From Rhododendron vialii (taxonomy: Eukaryota; Streptophyta; Magnoliopsida; Ericales; Ericaceae), in contig NC_080564.1 of assembly GCF_030253575.1 (NCBI RefSeq), positions 10,928,501 through 10,992,500 on the forward strand: DNA of 64,000 bases, read 5' to 3'. Each line of letters opens with the position of its first letter. Position 1 is the first letter of the stretch. A program made the position numbers and the translations under genes. The notes under the pieces were generated by a model, which saw only the letters and a program-made list of their open reading frames with translations, ran no database searches and was not told the origin of the DNA. This document shows, one piece after another, positions 36,001 through 47,730 of this stretch.

Positions 36001-39000
36001 GCAAATGTCACAGCCAACATAATAGTTAATACAATGACCACGAAGCATTATACTGGAGAAGTTTGATGAAAGGCATTAGATTCAATCACCCTTTCCTGGT
36101 ATTCAATTTCCCATATCATGGAAGAAGTTTGAAGAATGCTTCAAAGAACAAAGCAGACAAATCAAAAGATTTGCAATGAAGGAACCTTATAGCTAGGCCA
36201 AGGCCCGTCCTTGCCGTAGGGCCGCTAGAGACTCAACTCGATATGAGCTCTTTCAAGCTTGACTCAGCACTTAAATGAACAAGCTCGAGCCAAGTTTCCC
36301 AGCTCTTTTGAGAAATGAGCTGAGCAAGAGTAAGACAAGGCCCGGCTCAAGTCAGCTCGTGAGCCAATTTTATTTATAAAATCAAATTATTAGTTTATAA
36401 CTTCTAACATTGGGAATATAGGCGTTCAAAATTATACACATTAAGCCTTTGAATCGATTGCCAGCAAGAAACCATTAGCCAAGAAGATCATTTATAGAGA
36501 TTTGTATGCCTCCTGATCTCTTCCATTTCCGATGTGGGACAAAAGGTTTTTTTTTTTTTTGTCCCAATGGAGAGAACACCAACGAAGAAACCATTGGCCA
36601 AGAGCCCACTTGTGCACCCATCACATGCCACATCCAGGTGAAGCTGGCTAATGTTTCCCGAGCTAGAGTGAGCCGAGCTCAAGCGGTTTGATTAACTTTC
36701 AAGTCGAGCTCAAGCCCAATTTTTGCAGCTCGATTCAAGCTCAAGCAGTCCCTAAATATGGCAAGCCGAGCCTGAACATTCCTAAGCTCGACTTGGCTTG
36801 GCTTGTTTGCAACCCTACCTTGCCATTTAAGGCCTAGCTTCTACTTCCAATTGAAAGCCTAAAAAGTGCAGGTTTTGCACTAATCAAAATAATTAATTGT
36901 GGGTTTTGATATAATCTAAGAAATACAATCACTAAACAATGTTGAGAAACATAGTCCCCTGTATGACATATAAAACCCATTCTAAGGCTGAAGGCCAAAG
37001 TTCATCAATACTTATATACTGTTGGGACAGTCCCCCTTCCTATCAATTCAACTGTTTTAGGTTTATGGAGAAATGTCACTAGTTCATACTATCATTTCAG
37101 CATTTGTTGTGTTGTCTTGGGAATAGTGGATGGAGATCAAACAAACAACTCTGCATTGAGCTCTGATGATTTTATTCCTGAGGTAGTTGTCAGCACTGTA
37201 TCCATCCCAGTAGTCCCATCAAAACTTGACAATTACAACAGTTATGACCATCAAACATAAAATTCCCCCTCCTGCTGAATCTAGCTTCTTCCACCATATA
37301 GCCATTCAATTTGGGTCATCGAAAGGAACAATCAATCAGGATAATATTGCAATTCAAAACTTGGCTTCTCAATTGGAATCCCTTGCTTGTAACTGGTATA
37401 CCAAGATGCATACTGGTTAGTGGTTTCTTTATCACAGATTCTGTTCTCAATGTTCGTCTTGGTTTCAGTTAGCCTGAAGTCATGGGCCTCCTAGCTGCTG
37501 CTCTTCTTCTAGTCCCTTTCCACTTTGATGTCATGTTTTAGTTACAAAATGGCAGTCTGGTTTATTAACCTTCTGCTAACAGCAGAAATTGGCCACAAAT
37601 GACATTAGGCTCCAAAAAGGTGTCTTGTTCTTTGCCCAACTTCCCTTGTCCAAATAGCAATGGGCTACACAACAGCACATAATCATTGCCATTGGAATCC
37701 ATAAACTCACTCAACCACAATGATAGTGGGATTCAGTACTAGATCCCAAATGGAAGCATCTCAATTCTCAAGAACATCATAAGACAAAATTCCTTCACCA
37801 AAGAATACCTCATCATTTGTCTCTCTCTCATCTTCTAGGAAGCCCCAATTTGAAAGAAACTCACATCTTCTCAGAAGCACCATAGCTTCCTTTAAATGTC
37901 AGAAGACAGAAAACCATTTCAGCCTGAGATCCAAGGTAGTCTGGCATTTATTAGTCACATCCTTCATGATACTTCTGCCATCACAAATTGCTGCAAAATT
38001 GGGCATATCTTTCTAAAAAGAGGAGATTGATTTTTCCGTTATAAAAATAATGAGTTATATTCAAAGTAAAGCATTCCTTTACCCTTTGCTTCAACATCTA
38101 TAAACCAAGGTTTATGTGGAAATTATTACCTAAAGAATTCATTAATCAAAATGATGCCCAAATATTGTCCTCTTATACCTACTAAGAGTACCAAATTGAA
38201 ATGTTGCTTCATATTCATACCTGCAGACCACCACAGCTGCTTGCTATTGTCTCTGCAGTATCAAGTGCTCTCTTCAAGTCAGATGAGTAGACAACAGCGA
38301 TCTTAGGCCCCTTGGATAGTCTATGAGCTACCTTGAGAAAAATATGATGGTAATTTGTCAAGTAAACTAAATAATGAAGGCACAAAACTATGTCCTCTGA
38401 ATTAAAACTTACTGCAGCTGCTTGTTTTCTCCCCACATCATTTAGCTCAATATCCAAATGGCCCTGGGAATAAAGTACCAAATCGAAACCAAAATAGAAA
38501 TAAATACGACCAGACAGTGAAAAAGTGCAGAACTAGCAGGCATATTGAAGTTATAAAAGGAAGAAAGACGATATGCTAATAATACAGAATCACAGATAAA
38601 ATGGTACAGAAGCATTTCTTTTATTTATTTATTTATTTTTAAGAGGCTAGGTTTAGGGCTAGCTTAGCCAGAAGATGTGTATTGGCTCCAGGAAGGAATA
38701 GGTATCTAACTAAGGGTCTTAAGAAGTGACACAAGATGGGACTCTAGTCCTTAGTCACCCCAGCTCAAGTATGTTTTGTACAAATAGAACTCAATCAAAG
38801 GGCTGCATAAGCATGTTGTGTGTTGAAACCTCCATAATGGATAGATAGGAACCTCCAAGCTGTCTTGGGGAGGAATAGGTGTGGCATTCTTGTCTAACCT
38901 CTACATTTGTCTTGTTTCTTATTTACCTGGGTTAGAGAAGCTGATACAATTACGACGAGCTGGCTATAGAGACTAAGTTGAGAATATCATTCACTATCTT

Positions 39001-39823
39001 TCCAGCTGCTGGCTACGACTTAACTAGAGGTGTGGGCAGGCCATCTATTCCTATTTTTCGAAATTTAGCATTCTCACCTACTCTAACTAACGAGTTATTG
39101 ACATATTTAGCACCAAAACATTCTGTAAATAGAGTGTATTTATTAGTGTTTTGTTTTGCAAATCTCCATAACAAGTTTCTAGGCACAGGATGACTACTTT
39201 TTTCACGTATGCATTCCAAAGGATCTGCTTTCTTTGAATAGTTGTCCATGACAAATAAACTTCTTTATTCCTAAGGCAAAGTTAGTGGAATAAATAGGGC
39301 AAAAGTTAGAGAACACTTGAAAAAGCTGAATTCAACCATTTTGGAATGGAGAGGTACCCTGTTTTTGTACATCCGTACCAATTCACAAGTGACAAGTTGC
39401 TAGGGTATTAGCATTTCTGGGAACCATCGACCCCTCATAGCATCATCAATTTATGGGGATCAAATACAGCCTAATGTCCTAAAAGTGTATGCATCTCATT
39501 GCCCTAGCAAAGAAGATCATTGTATTTTCCGGAAGAAAAAAAAAAGATCATTGTATTTGTCGAACATAAGAGAGAAGCCATATGTCGACACAACAAGTGC
39601 CCTGTCGAGGAAACTCAACCTCCAACTACCATCCTGTAAAGTAGAGAAAAGAAAAGAAAGAATGACATAGGTACAAGATGGAAACGGATAATGGTATTGG
39701 ACCCTCTTGGTGGTATATACTCTATAGTACTCTTCCTCTTGTTAACTGAGATAGAGTAGAGAATGAATAAAACAGAATAAGGAACACTCTCTCTCTCTCT
39801 CTCTCTCAAAACAGAATAAGGAA

Positions 39824-39890
<67 letters not shown>

Positions 39891-42800
39891 CCATTCATAG
39901 GAATACATTCGGCTATAATTCTCATTTCTTCTCTTATTTGTCAAGATTATCCGTCAGAGGGATGGTTTTATCAAAGGAAAATGGCTACTAAACGACGAAT
40001 CTTTTATCAACGAGTAAAACCACAATGCTAATTTGTTTCCTACTTATTCTCAAGAGTATCTAAAATGGTCAAGAAGAAATAAAAGGGAAGTATGAAGCAT
40101 TACACATTGTTTATTTCATTTCAGTGTCATACTGAAAGACCAGAAGACTTCAGTACTCACATTATACAAAGAGAAGCTTAGAAGGACATATTAGAGCATC
40201 TCCATCAGTGCCTAACCAAAATTCCTATCCAAAATGACAAATTCTATTTTAGCTAGCCACAAAATACATCTCCACCCCAACAGCCTAACCAAAATGGATA
40301 CCCAACAATTATTTTCACCTATTTTGATTTAATTAAAAAATGTTCATATACATACATTTGTATGTATGTACCCTTGCCCTTCTGTCCAGGGAGTGCCTTT
40401 CTTCCTCCTGCCCTCACTATGTTTATTCTTTGCCGCCAAACCAAATGAGATCTGACTCAACTCAAGTCTCTCACTCGAGCAACGACTTGTCGGAGTAACT
40501 CGGCAGCCAGACTTGGGCTGAGTCGATCTTGAACACTTTCTGTACCAGCGCCTCGTAGTGCGCCCTCGCTTCCTCTGACGACTTTCCCAGAGTTCGTATG
40601 GTGATCAACTTTGGGGGGGGGGGGGGGGGGGGTGGGCAGTAACTCGCTGGAAGAGGCGAGCCAGTGTAGCATATGGAGAAATTGGCGAAGGAGTTGTCGA
40701 GGCTGCTGGGTTCCAGTTTTGGGGAATCGGCTTGGCAAAACCTCCGTTTGGATGAAACAGTGAGGCTGTTGGGATACTCTAACAGTACCTAAATTGATCT
40801 AAAATGAAAGTCTCATACATTCTGAGTCTCATTGTTCTTCATAGCTTATTTATAGACGTTGGACTTGGCGCATACTCTGAACGCCATTGCTTACGCATTT
40901 GGTCACTTCAGTTTTCCCTTTGTTGTTAAACAAAGGTAGCAATTAAAAAGTGAGCTAGAGGACATCATTATCTTGAGTCTGTGCCTCCTTCTAACATAGT
41001 GCACATACATGGTCCTTTTCTTTTGAAAAGGAATTGCAATAATGAGGCATGTGTCTCTGGTTAAGAGGTTTGGGTGGCTGCATAGTCATCAAGTATATCA
41101 TTTTCTTTTGTCTTTTTTGTGGTATTGGAGAGCACTAGGCAATTCTAGCTATATTGATAGATCCACACTCCTTGTTTTTCCTTCCAGAATGAAGTGGATT
41201 AGCTGATTGTAGATATTTCTGAGGCCCCATGCTCTTCTTATTTTATTGGCAATCTATGGGAAGGTGGATATTTACTATAAGAACATCACTATATAGCCTC
41301 TACATAAACGTAGTCTTCAAATATCCCGAATATCTGGAACGAAGTTATCATGCCTTCTTAGATATTGGAGCAGGAATATCTATGACCAAACAAAATGTAT
41401 TACCAGAACATTACTAGTGTAACAAGCCAATCAAATGAGTTATAGCGAGTGGAGAAATCCTAAATTGTGAATGGTGCAAGTATGGCACTGAATCTCAAGG
41501 ACTGAAAGAGACGAAGTGATTCTAGGGGCAACTGTCACCTTGGCCAAGAAACGACCCTAGGGTTAGGACGAGGGATGACCCACCCCTGAGGTCATTGGTT
41601 TACACTTGGGTTGACGCAAGGCCCAAGTTGCCTGGGACCCAATGAGGAATGTGGAATGGAGGCTTGAGTTTAAGGGATCATCTAAAGGCCTAAACCACCC
41701 TCAAAGGGTTTACACTTCAAACCAGCTTTAGAGAGGGAGGCAGATCAGCTGACCGAAGGTCAAGCTTTCTTGAGATCCGTATCGTACCTACCCTTTGCAA
41801 CCTACTGAACAAACTTCAGACTGATATGTCGCTATCCTAATCTACCCATGGACATGCGACTCTGGGCTCAAGAATCTTCTAGCCATCATCATAAAATGAA
41901 TTCAAGAATTTATCTCCATCCTAGGACATCCAAACATCTTCATCAGATTCTACTCAAACCTGTCCTGAATGGGGAACAGAAGATGGACATATTTCAGGAA
42001 ATCATCTTACCAAGATAGGTGTGACTCATAAACCACTATCTCCAAATAGTTAATGCACCAAGCACATCACAATGGAAAGTACGAGCACTATTCTAAAAAG
42101 AAGACCATGGGGCCTCAGAGATATCTAGAATCAGCTAGTCCACTTCATTCTGGAAAAGCAATGTGGATGGATTTATCAATATAGCCAGAATTGCCCAGTG
42201 CTCTCTACTACCACAAAGAAGACAAAAGAAAAAGACATGGAAATCGTGAAAGGAATCTTTGATAAATACGCAGCCACCCAAATCCTTTTAACCAAAGACA
42301 CATTATTACGATTGCTTTTCAAAAGAAGAGGACCATTTATACGCAATATGTCAAAATGAGACACAAACTCAAGAAAATGATGTTCTCAAGCACTATCTTT
42401 CATCACGACCTTTGCTTAACAGCAAAAGAAAAACTAAAGTGACCAAATACGTAACCAATGACATTTGGGTATGCCCCAATGTCTATAAATAAGCTATAAA
42501 GAAAAATAATGAGACTTGGAATCTATGAGAGAACTTACCTTTCTTTGTACGGTAAATATGGCTTTCTAAGCTTCTCTTTGTATGATGCTTTATGATTTGC
42601 TTTTATTTCTTCTTCACCATATTATATACTCTGGAGAATACACCCTAAGGCGGGAAACGAATTAGGGTTGTGGTTTTACTTGTTGAAGGGCTGTGATACT
42701 TTAATGCATGAAGTAAAAGATCTGACCGATCAGTAGCCATTAGGCGGAAGTTACCTATATCCACGGTTGAAAGGTGTGGTGTAAGACATTACTAGGTGCC

Positions 42801-43020
42801 TGTGGAAACGCGACCAAACACCGGAGCAGATACCCGACGAGATAAGGCTCAAAGACCTAACGGGGTATAAACTCCCTCTCTTTCTTTTGGAAGCTAAGTG
42901 GACCCTTTATATTTCTCATAGAGTTTAATTGAAATATCATAAGGCAGACCAGATTATAACTTAGGAAAACATTATGCACCTTTTCATATTAAAGAACCTC
43001 AACACCTCACTTTTATGCTA

Positions 43021-43117
<97 letters not shown>

Positions 43118-44219
43118 GCCCTTACACAGTAGCCAGGTTTAGGTTATGACGGTTTGTGGTGTCCTCTAATCCACAAAAGTGATGTGGTAGCCGAGTTGGC
43201 TGGCTAGGGTGCATGTTGAAACACCCCTCCGTTCCACGTGGTCGCGAGTTCGAATTTGCTTGTGGTAGTAGTCTCCGTGAACCAGATGTTGTGCATAAGG
43301 ACACCTCTATGAAGTTAGCACCTTGGTTGGACTGTGGTGATGGGCTCTTCCTTCTGGTTCACTGGCTACCTCGCAAGAGCACCCTCCCCGATGCAAATTC
43401 CACGGTGAGGGAGAGAGGACTCCTATTTCACACAAACATCACCATCAAAAACTGAATATGTTTGTCGGTAATAATGAGCTTAACTAACAATAAACAACAG
43501 TTCACACATATTTGGTTAACATCTATATTGCATGCTATTAGCTAAGTAACTGTAAATATTCACCACACCACTAATCTTGTTTAAGCAAGTGCGATTCTTC
43601 AACTCAATCTCAAAACAACAACTGCACAACAAGATTACACAGATCGATGAACTCCTAACTGCTTAAAAAATGAATGAAAGGACACACACGCCAATCAATA
43701 AAAGAATAAATGATTGTCCAGTCCTTTTTTGGGACTTATTTCTCGCAAAGGAAAAACATGTACATCCAATCCCATTTTTCAGGTCTGTCTGAGTTTCTCA
43801 TTCTTATGTACAAACAATACTCCTTTAGTATAACTATACTAACTTTTTAGCTGCACTAAATAAAAATTCAGTAAGAACTTTTCTATGGTAATTGGAAAGT
43901 TCCAAAAACTTATTTGCCCTAGTTGGGAAAACAAATTCTGAAACAAGTAGGTCTGCCCGCAGGTTTCCGCTATCAATTGCAGAAGCAAATAGAAAACTAG
44001 CAAAGTTAGGTCTTAAAACGACTTGTTAGACCTCAACAAATGCCGATGATACAACAACCAAAACCAATGCAATTTCATTACGATCAAAGTGAAACAGACC
44101 TGCATTCTCTTAGCGGCATTCCACTCCGTTTCTCCATGACGGATGACGATAATCTCTGCGTAAGCCGATTCATCGTCGGACCGTGACAAGCATTCACCAT
44201 TGGGCTCAAATTGAGGCAA
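33050..44219 (-). CDS. Phosphoglycerate mutase-like protein, 6 coding exons, 236 aa
   Basis: Coding exons: 44219-44100, 38463-38413, 38331-38221, 35492-35361, 33933-33858, 33270-33050. All have GT-AG borders, phases close and the sum is 711 nt. The product is of the histidine phosphatase (cofactor-dependent PGM-like) superfamily. The phosphohistidine motif IRHGE has His28 and there is a second catalytic-type His172 in VVTHGGV. RERHLGDLQG occupies about residues 102-111, and VWG/LWGDVSHL and FGGDGTSG lie at the end. The order and length match the plant cytosolic PGM-like 4 type (about 230 aa). Plant glycolysis mainly uses the cofactor-independent enzyme, so this protein is more likely a phosphatase or minor mutase. 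Its substrate is unknown. Intron 1 is 5.6 kb and packed with insertions. Confidence 0.95.
34434..35092. mobile_element. Possible non-autonomous element with GTACC-rich ends (mutase intron 4)
   Basis: The left end holds CTGTATCAGCCAGTACGTACCGTTT. The complement of the right end reads ACTGTACTGAACATGGTACCGTTTTGG. Further GTACCG and GGTACC words cluster near both ends. The terminal similarity is imperfect and no target duplication was found. Confidence 0.35.
36215..36826. mobile_element. hAT-like MITE remnant with CTCGAGC words (mutase intron 3)
   Basis: It opens near GTAGGGCCGCTAGAGACTC and closes with GGCTTGTTTGCAACCCTAC. It is rich in GAGCTCGAGC and AAGCTCG words. The end sequence and composition match the element at 63063-63617. 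The middle contains unrelated sequence with a 14-nt poly-T, suggesting a nested insert. Confidence 0.4.
37000..38220. other. Mutase intron 3, right part, no element recognised
   Basis: Non-coding on both strands apart from short chance frames. No inverted repeat and no protein similarity recognised. Confidence 0.5.
39787..39891. repeat. (CT)n and (CA)n microsatellites (mutase intron 1)
   Basis: A CT tract of about 22 bases, a 16-base separator repeating the upstream AAAACAGAATAAGGAACA phrase, a second CT tract of about 46 bases, then about 20 bases of CA. Confidence 0.9.
40471..40765 (-). pseudogene. MYB/SANT (RADIALIS-like) fragment with poly-proline run
   Basis: A continuous minus-strand frame without its own ATG reads …KLEPSSLDNSF…, then about eight Pro encoded across a 20-nt C tract. 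It continues LITIRTLGKSSEEARAHYEAL and …IDS…LPSYSD to TGA at 40473-40471. The block GKS-EE-R-HYE-L-x5-I-x-S-x4-P-x-Y resembles the third-helix part of RADIALIS-like single-MYB proteins. The N-terminal half of the SANT domain is replaced by other sequence, so a captured or degraded fragment is most likely. Confidence 0.4.
40613..40632. repeat. Poly-G tract, 20 nt
   Basis: Twenty consecutive G on the plus strand. This is unusual in AT-rich plant DNA and prone to length error in sequencing or replication. Confidence 0.9.
40795..42560. mobile_element. Endogenous pararetrovirus-like insert with inverted promoter-like arms
   Basis: Two arms of about 450 bp (about 40795-41235 and 42105-42560) are inverted copies with scattered mismatches. 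Each contains a TCTATAAATAAGCT-type TATA box followed by a leader rich in AATGAGACT. The TATA boxes lie at 42482-42495 on plus and about 40855-40842 on minus, so both point outward. Between the arms a decayed frame near 41229-41417 holds a D-x-G-A aspartic-protease-like site in a setting resembling caulimovirid polyproteins, interrupted by stops. The rest of the centre is untranslatable. It lies within intron 1 of the mutase gene and is old and inactive. Confidence 0.5.
43023..43114. repeat. (CT)n microsatellite, about 92 bases
   Basis: Uninterrupted CT repeat in mutase intron 1, directly upstream of the SINE candidate. It is CT on plus, hence GA in the transcript. Confidence 0.95.
43180..43450 (+). 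mobile_element. tRNA-derived SINE candidate
   Basis: It begins with a pol III A-box-like TAGCCGAGTTGGCTGG (about 43189-43204) and, about 45 bases on, a B-box-like GAGTTCGAATT (about 43247). An unrelated 200-bp body ending in a CAAAAACTG tail region follows. That is the layout of plant tRNA-derived SINEs. No clear target duplication found. Confidence 0.5.
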
Positions 44220-44529
44220 AATCCTAGCGCAGATACATATAGAAGTTTCACAGTGAAGTTAATTACTACGTGAAATGTGGGAGATATAGATATGAGAAGG
44301 AATGCATTTATATGCACAGACCTGGAATGGGATTCTTCCATTTAGAAACAAGAGTTCAAGCTCCGCTTTTGCTTAGGCTGGCTACAGACAGGAATCCAAG
44401 CAATTTCCAAGGAAAATTATTCACTCCATCAACTGGGCACTGTGAGAAAGTGTTAAAAGATCTGGTGAGGATCCGAGAGCATTTATTAGACCGTTCAGAG
44501 CAGACAGACTGTTGACACAAATTTTTTAA

Positions 44530-45563
44530 ACGCATATGGCCTAAACAAATAATTCGGGTAGTTGATTAAATTTAAAATTGACGGAATGTCTGTATTAATT
44601 TTGGGAGTGTTAATATTATTTTTTTAAATTTAAAATAATTTTTCTATGGTCTCCAAAGTACTAAAAATTTGAATGAAAAGTTAAATGATTAGATCGAGCA
44701 CTTAGATATATCGGATTGAGCTAAATTTTCGCACAAATATTTAAAAAATTATTTTAAATTTAATGAATGGCTCGGCTCATTAGTGTGGAACCCAGAGTGG
44801 ACTCCACACATTGTTCTGTGCACAATCTATGTTTGAAAAACAATAAGTAGTCGTACAACAGATTGGTACATATTTTGTGCACAGATCTATTTTGAGGGCC
44901 CACTACGGATCTCATACAAATAATCCGAACCGTTCACTAAATGTAAAACAATTTTTCAAGGGCTTCTACTAAAATTCAATTCAATTCAATGCTTATACGT
45001 GTTCGATTCAATCATCTAACTTTTTGTTTAGATTTTAAGGTACCAAATTGAGTTGAATTTTAGCGAGGGCCCTTGAAAAATGTTTTACATGTAGTGAACA
45101 GCTCGAATCATTTGTGTAGAGACCCGTAGTGGGTCCCACAACTGATCTATGCACAAAATCTGTACCAATGGATTCACTGTTTGAAAAATCTGTCAATAAT
45201 CCGGTTGTTTAGAAAAACTACTTGCACAGATTGTCTGTGCACAAGTGAGGCCCACTTCTAAGTTCTCAACAATCCAATCCGTTCAATAATTTTTTAATAA
45301 TAAGTCATCCAGAAAAAAAATCAGCCAAGTTTGGTATTTTTGAATGCTTATACAATCGTTCAAATTTTATTTAGGATCCTGAATTTTGAAGGAATTTTGT
45401 AAAAAAGTAAGACAATTTGAATTTGGATTGAGCACTTATAAATATTCAATTGAGCTGATTTTATACTGGATGACTCAAAATACCATTTCACCATTTAATT
45501 AATGACTTAAATCGTTTGTGGAGACCCTGAGGTGGGCCCCGATGACCCGTTTGTTCTGTGCAC
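44530..45563. mobile_element. Cluster of TGTGCACA-ended foldback MITEs
   Basis: At least two foldbacks are present. One runs about 44862-45172, where ATTGGTACATATTTTGTGCA pairs with the complement of TGCACAAAATCTGTACCAAT, and inner GTTCACT..ATGTAAAACA and TTTTCAAGGG blocks also pair. The other runs about 45222-45563, with ends GTGCACAAGTGAGGCCCAC and complement GTGCACAGAACAAACGGG. A diverged third seems to surround the first from about 44530. Shared CTGTGCACA ends and AATCCG.ACCGTTCA words suggest one family nested in itself. Confidence 0.55.
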
Positions 45564-45648
45564 ATAGTAGAGCTATAGTGCCAAAATTAATTTTTATGAA
45601 TTTATATTTTTTTATCTGTTAAAGAATTTCACAGATCGAAAAATAATA

Positions 45649-45920
45649 CTCCCTCCGTCCCTTTTTTTGTGTCCAGTATTCCATTTTGGGCTGTCCCTTA
45701 ATAAGTGTCCATTTTGTAAAGTTAGGGGGGTAAAAGTTGGTGTATTGTCTATTTTGTCCCTAAAAGTAGATTTTATTTTGAAAAGTTAGTGAGTAAAAGT
45801 GTAATGATGATGGGTAAGTAGGGAAAGTGGAGGAAAAAGTTGATGTGAAAGGTGTAATGATAATGTCTTTTTAATAAGTTGGAGTTACGAAGCAGGACAT
45901 TTAAAAAGGGACGGAGGGAG
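45649..45920. mobile_element. Stowaway-type MITE, 272 bp
   Basis: Both ends read CTCCCTCCGTCCCTTTTT inward from each side, flanked by TA (45647-45648 and 45921-45922). The TA duplication and CTCCCTCCGT ends define Stowaway elements of the Tc1/mariner group. The duplicated copy at about 58410 has the uninterrupted AATAATAC site. Confidence 0.95.
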
Positions 45921-47485
45921 TACAGTACAAACCATTTTGTACCGGCTTAAAATTTATTTTGGGATAACCAATTGGAACTACTAAATAAATTGAATCCACC
46001 TCTTCTTCTTTTTTGATGCACAGTAACCAACATGGATGATGTGTAAAATTTGAAATAGTCATAATTTAGTTCAAATTTGACACCAAGATTGAATGATACC
46101 AAAATGGTTTATCCTTGATGTGGTTTTACTTGCAACAAAGCAAGTTAGTCCGGATATCCGATTATTAAAAAAAAAAACTGGTTATCGATAGTTTTCCATT
46201 TTATGGATTTGTTTTTGTTGCCACACACACATATATGAAATGGTTTGCAAGAAGAAAAAAATGTTCAAACTACAACTGCATTGGGGAAAAGAATTGAAAG
46301 CACATGTTAAGCAGGCAGAATACCAAAATCAAAACCAGGAGTGGCTAGTCAAAGATTGCGACTTCGAAGGTTTGCTTTTCCTTAAGATCTGTTCAAAATC
46401 TCTCAAGCGTTATTAACTCCTTTGAGACCGCTACGGAAACTTTGCTCTGATTTTAATTGGGGGCCTTCACTAGTAGATACTGGAATTGGCCTCCAATAAT
46501 TAATTGGAGTACGTGTAAGTTGATTGAAACAACACCTATCATTAATAACAAAGTCAAACTTCTTTTCCACCTGAAGTTTTGAGATGAATTCTCGTAACCA
46601 TATGGCAATTCAAAAAAACTTATTTATGGAGTGTTCTATAAATAAGTAATTACGGAGCCCAATCGCGGACTTGGACGGTCTGAATTGAAAATCAATTTTG
46701 ACGGGTAAAATTTATTTTTTATCGGTCAAAATTGAAAAGCATTCTCAACCATTGATTGCACGAATGAACGGGCGAGACTATGCAGAACCATAAAGAACTT
46801 ATTCATGGAGGGGTGGTCAGCGTTGATGGTAGACTATGCAGAACCAAATTTTGTAGCAGATTTCAACCATTTTGATATCAAATTTGGCGGTGGTCGGCGT
46901 TGATGGTAGCAGGTGAACGTTAATGGTGGACGTCGATGGTAGGTGAAATGTGGATCAACGTTAGGAAATTAGTGAATCTGAGTGGTGGTCGCTCCGTTAA
47001 GATTTTCCGACGTGTGAACCAATTGGTCGAAGGTAGGGGATGAGAAGGGGGGATTCGGTGTAGCTTAGTCTTTGCGTTTTTGGTGTTGTGGACAGGTGTC
47101 ATCTTTCTAGCACTAGGACAGGAAAGTAGGACAGGGGACTAGGGCAGAGGATCCGCGTCCAATCTATAGAGATTATCAGATAATGTGCAAAATCATTTTT
47201 TGAAAAAAGATTTTGCATATTCTCCGTAAGTAATTCTTGAATTGTGCCATCTTCCAATCCAAAATTTTGGTACTACGTATAATATATGCACGTCGAGTTT
47301 GACTTTCAAACTCTCAAAAGCCAAAACAAAGAGGAAATGGGTCATCCCCAGTAAATGTCCAGGACCGGGACAGCTATTAGAGGTGTCTCCCACGTGTGGA
47401 TTTTACAAGTATACTTTTGCAGGTACAAATATGTTGTATCATGAGAAAAATGTAAACTATTTGAGATAGTACTTGGAGAGGATTA

Positions 47486-47723
47486 AGTTCAAATCAGAGA
47501 AAAAAATCAATTATTATTCATACCATTGCAACCTATACACGTACATATTTATACATGACTGAGGCCCCTATAATCAAGCCAAATCCCTACAATTAAGCCT
47601 ATCTAATCTCTAAGCTAGGAAAGAATAGATATTCTAGGAAAGAATAACAATTACAAGATAATTACATGATCTCCGTGATTCACAGTAATCAGGAGTGATT
47701 CGCGGTAATGGGATATCGTAACA
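47486..47723 (-). repeat. 3' LTR of Copia B
   Basis: 238 bp. Carries a 19-bp internal duplication absent from the 5' LTR. Confidence 0.93.
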
Positions 47724-47730
47724 CTCCCCC

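Noticed and set aside
36970-37560. Possible captured gene fragment in mutase intron 3
   Set aside because: Short frames only, in changing registers, with no protein family recognised.
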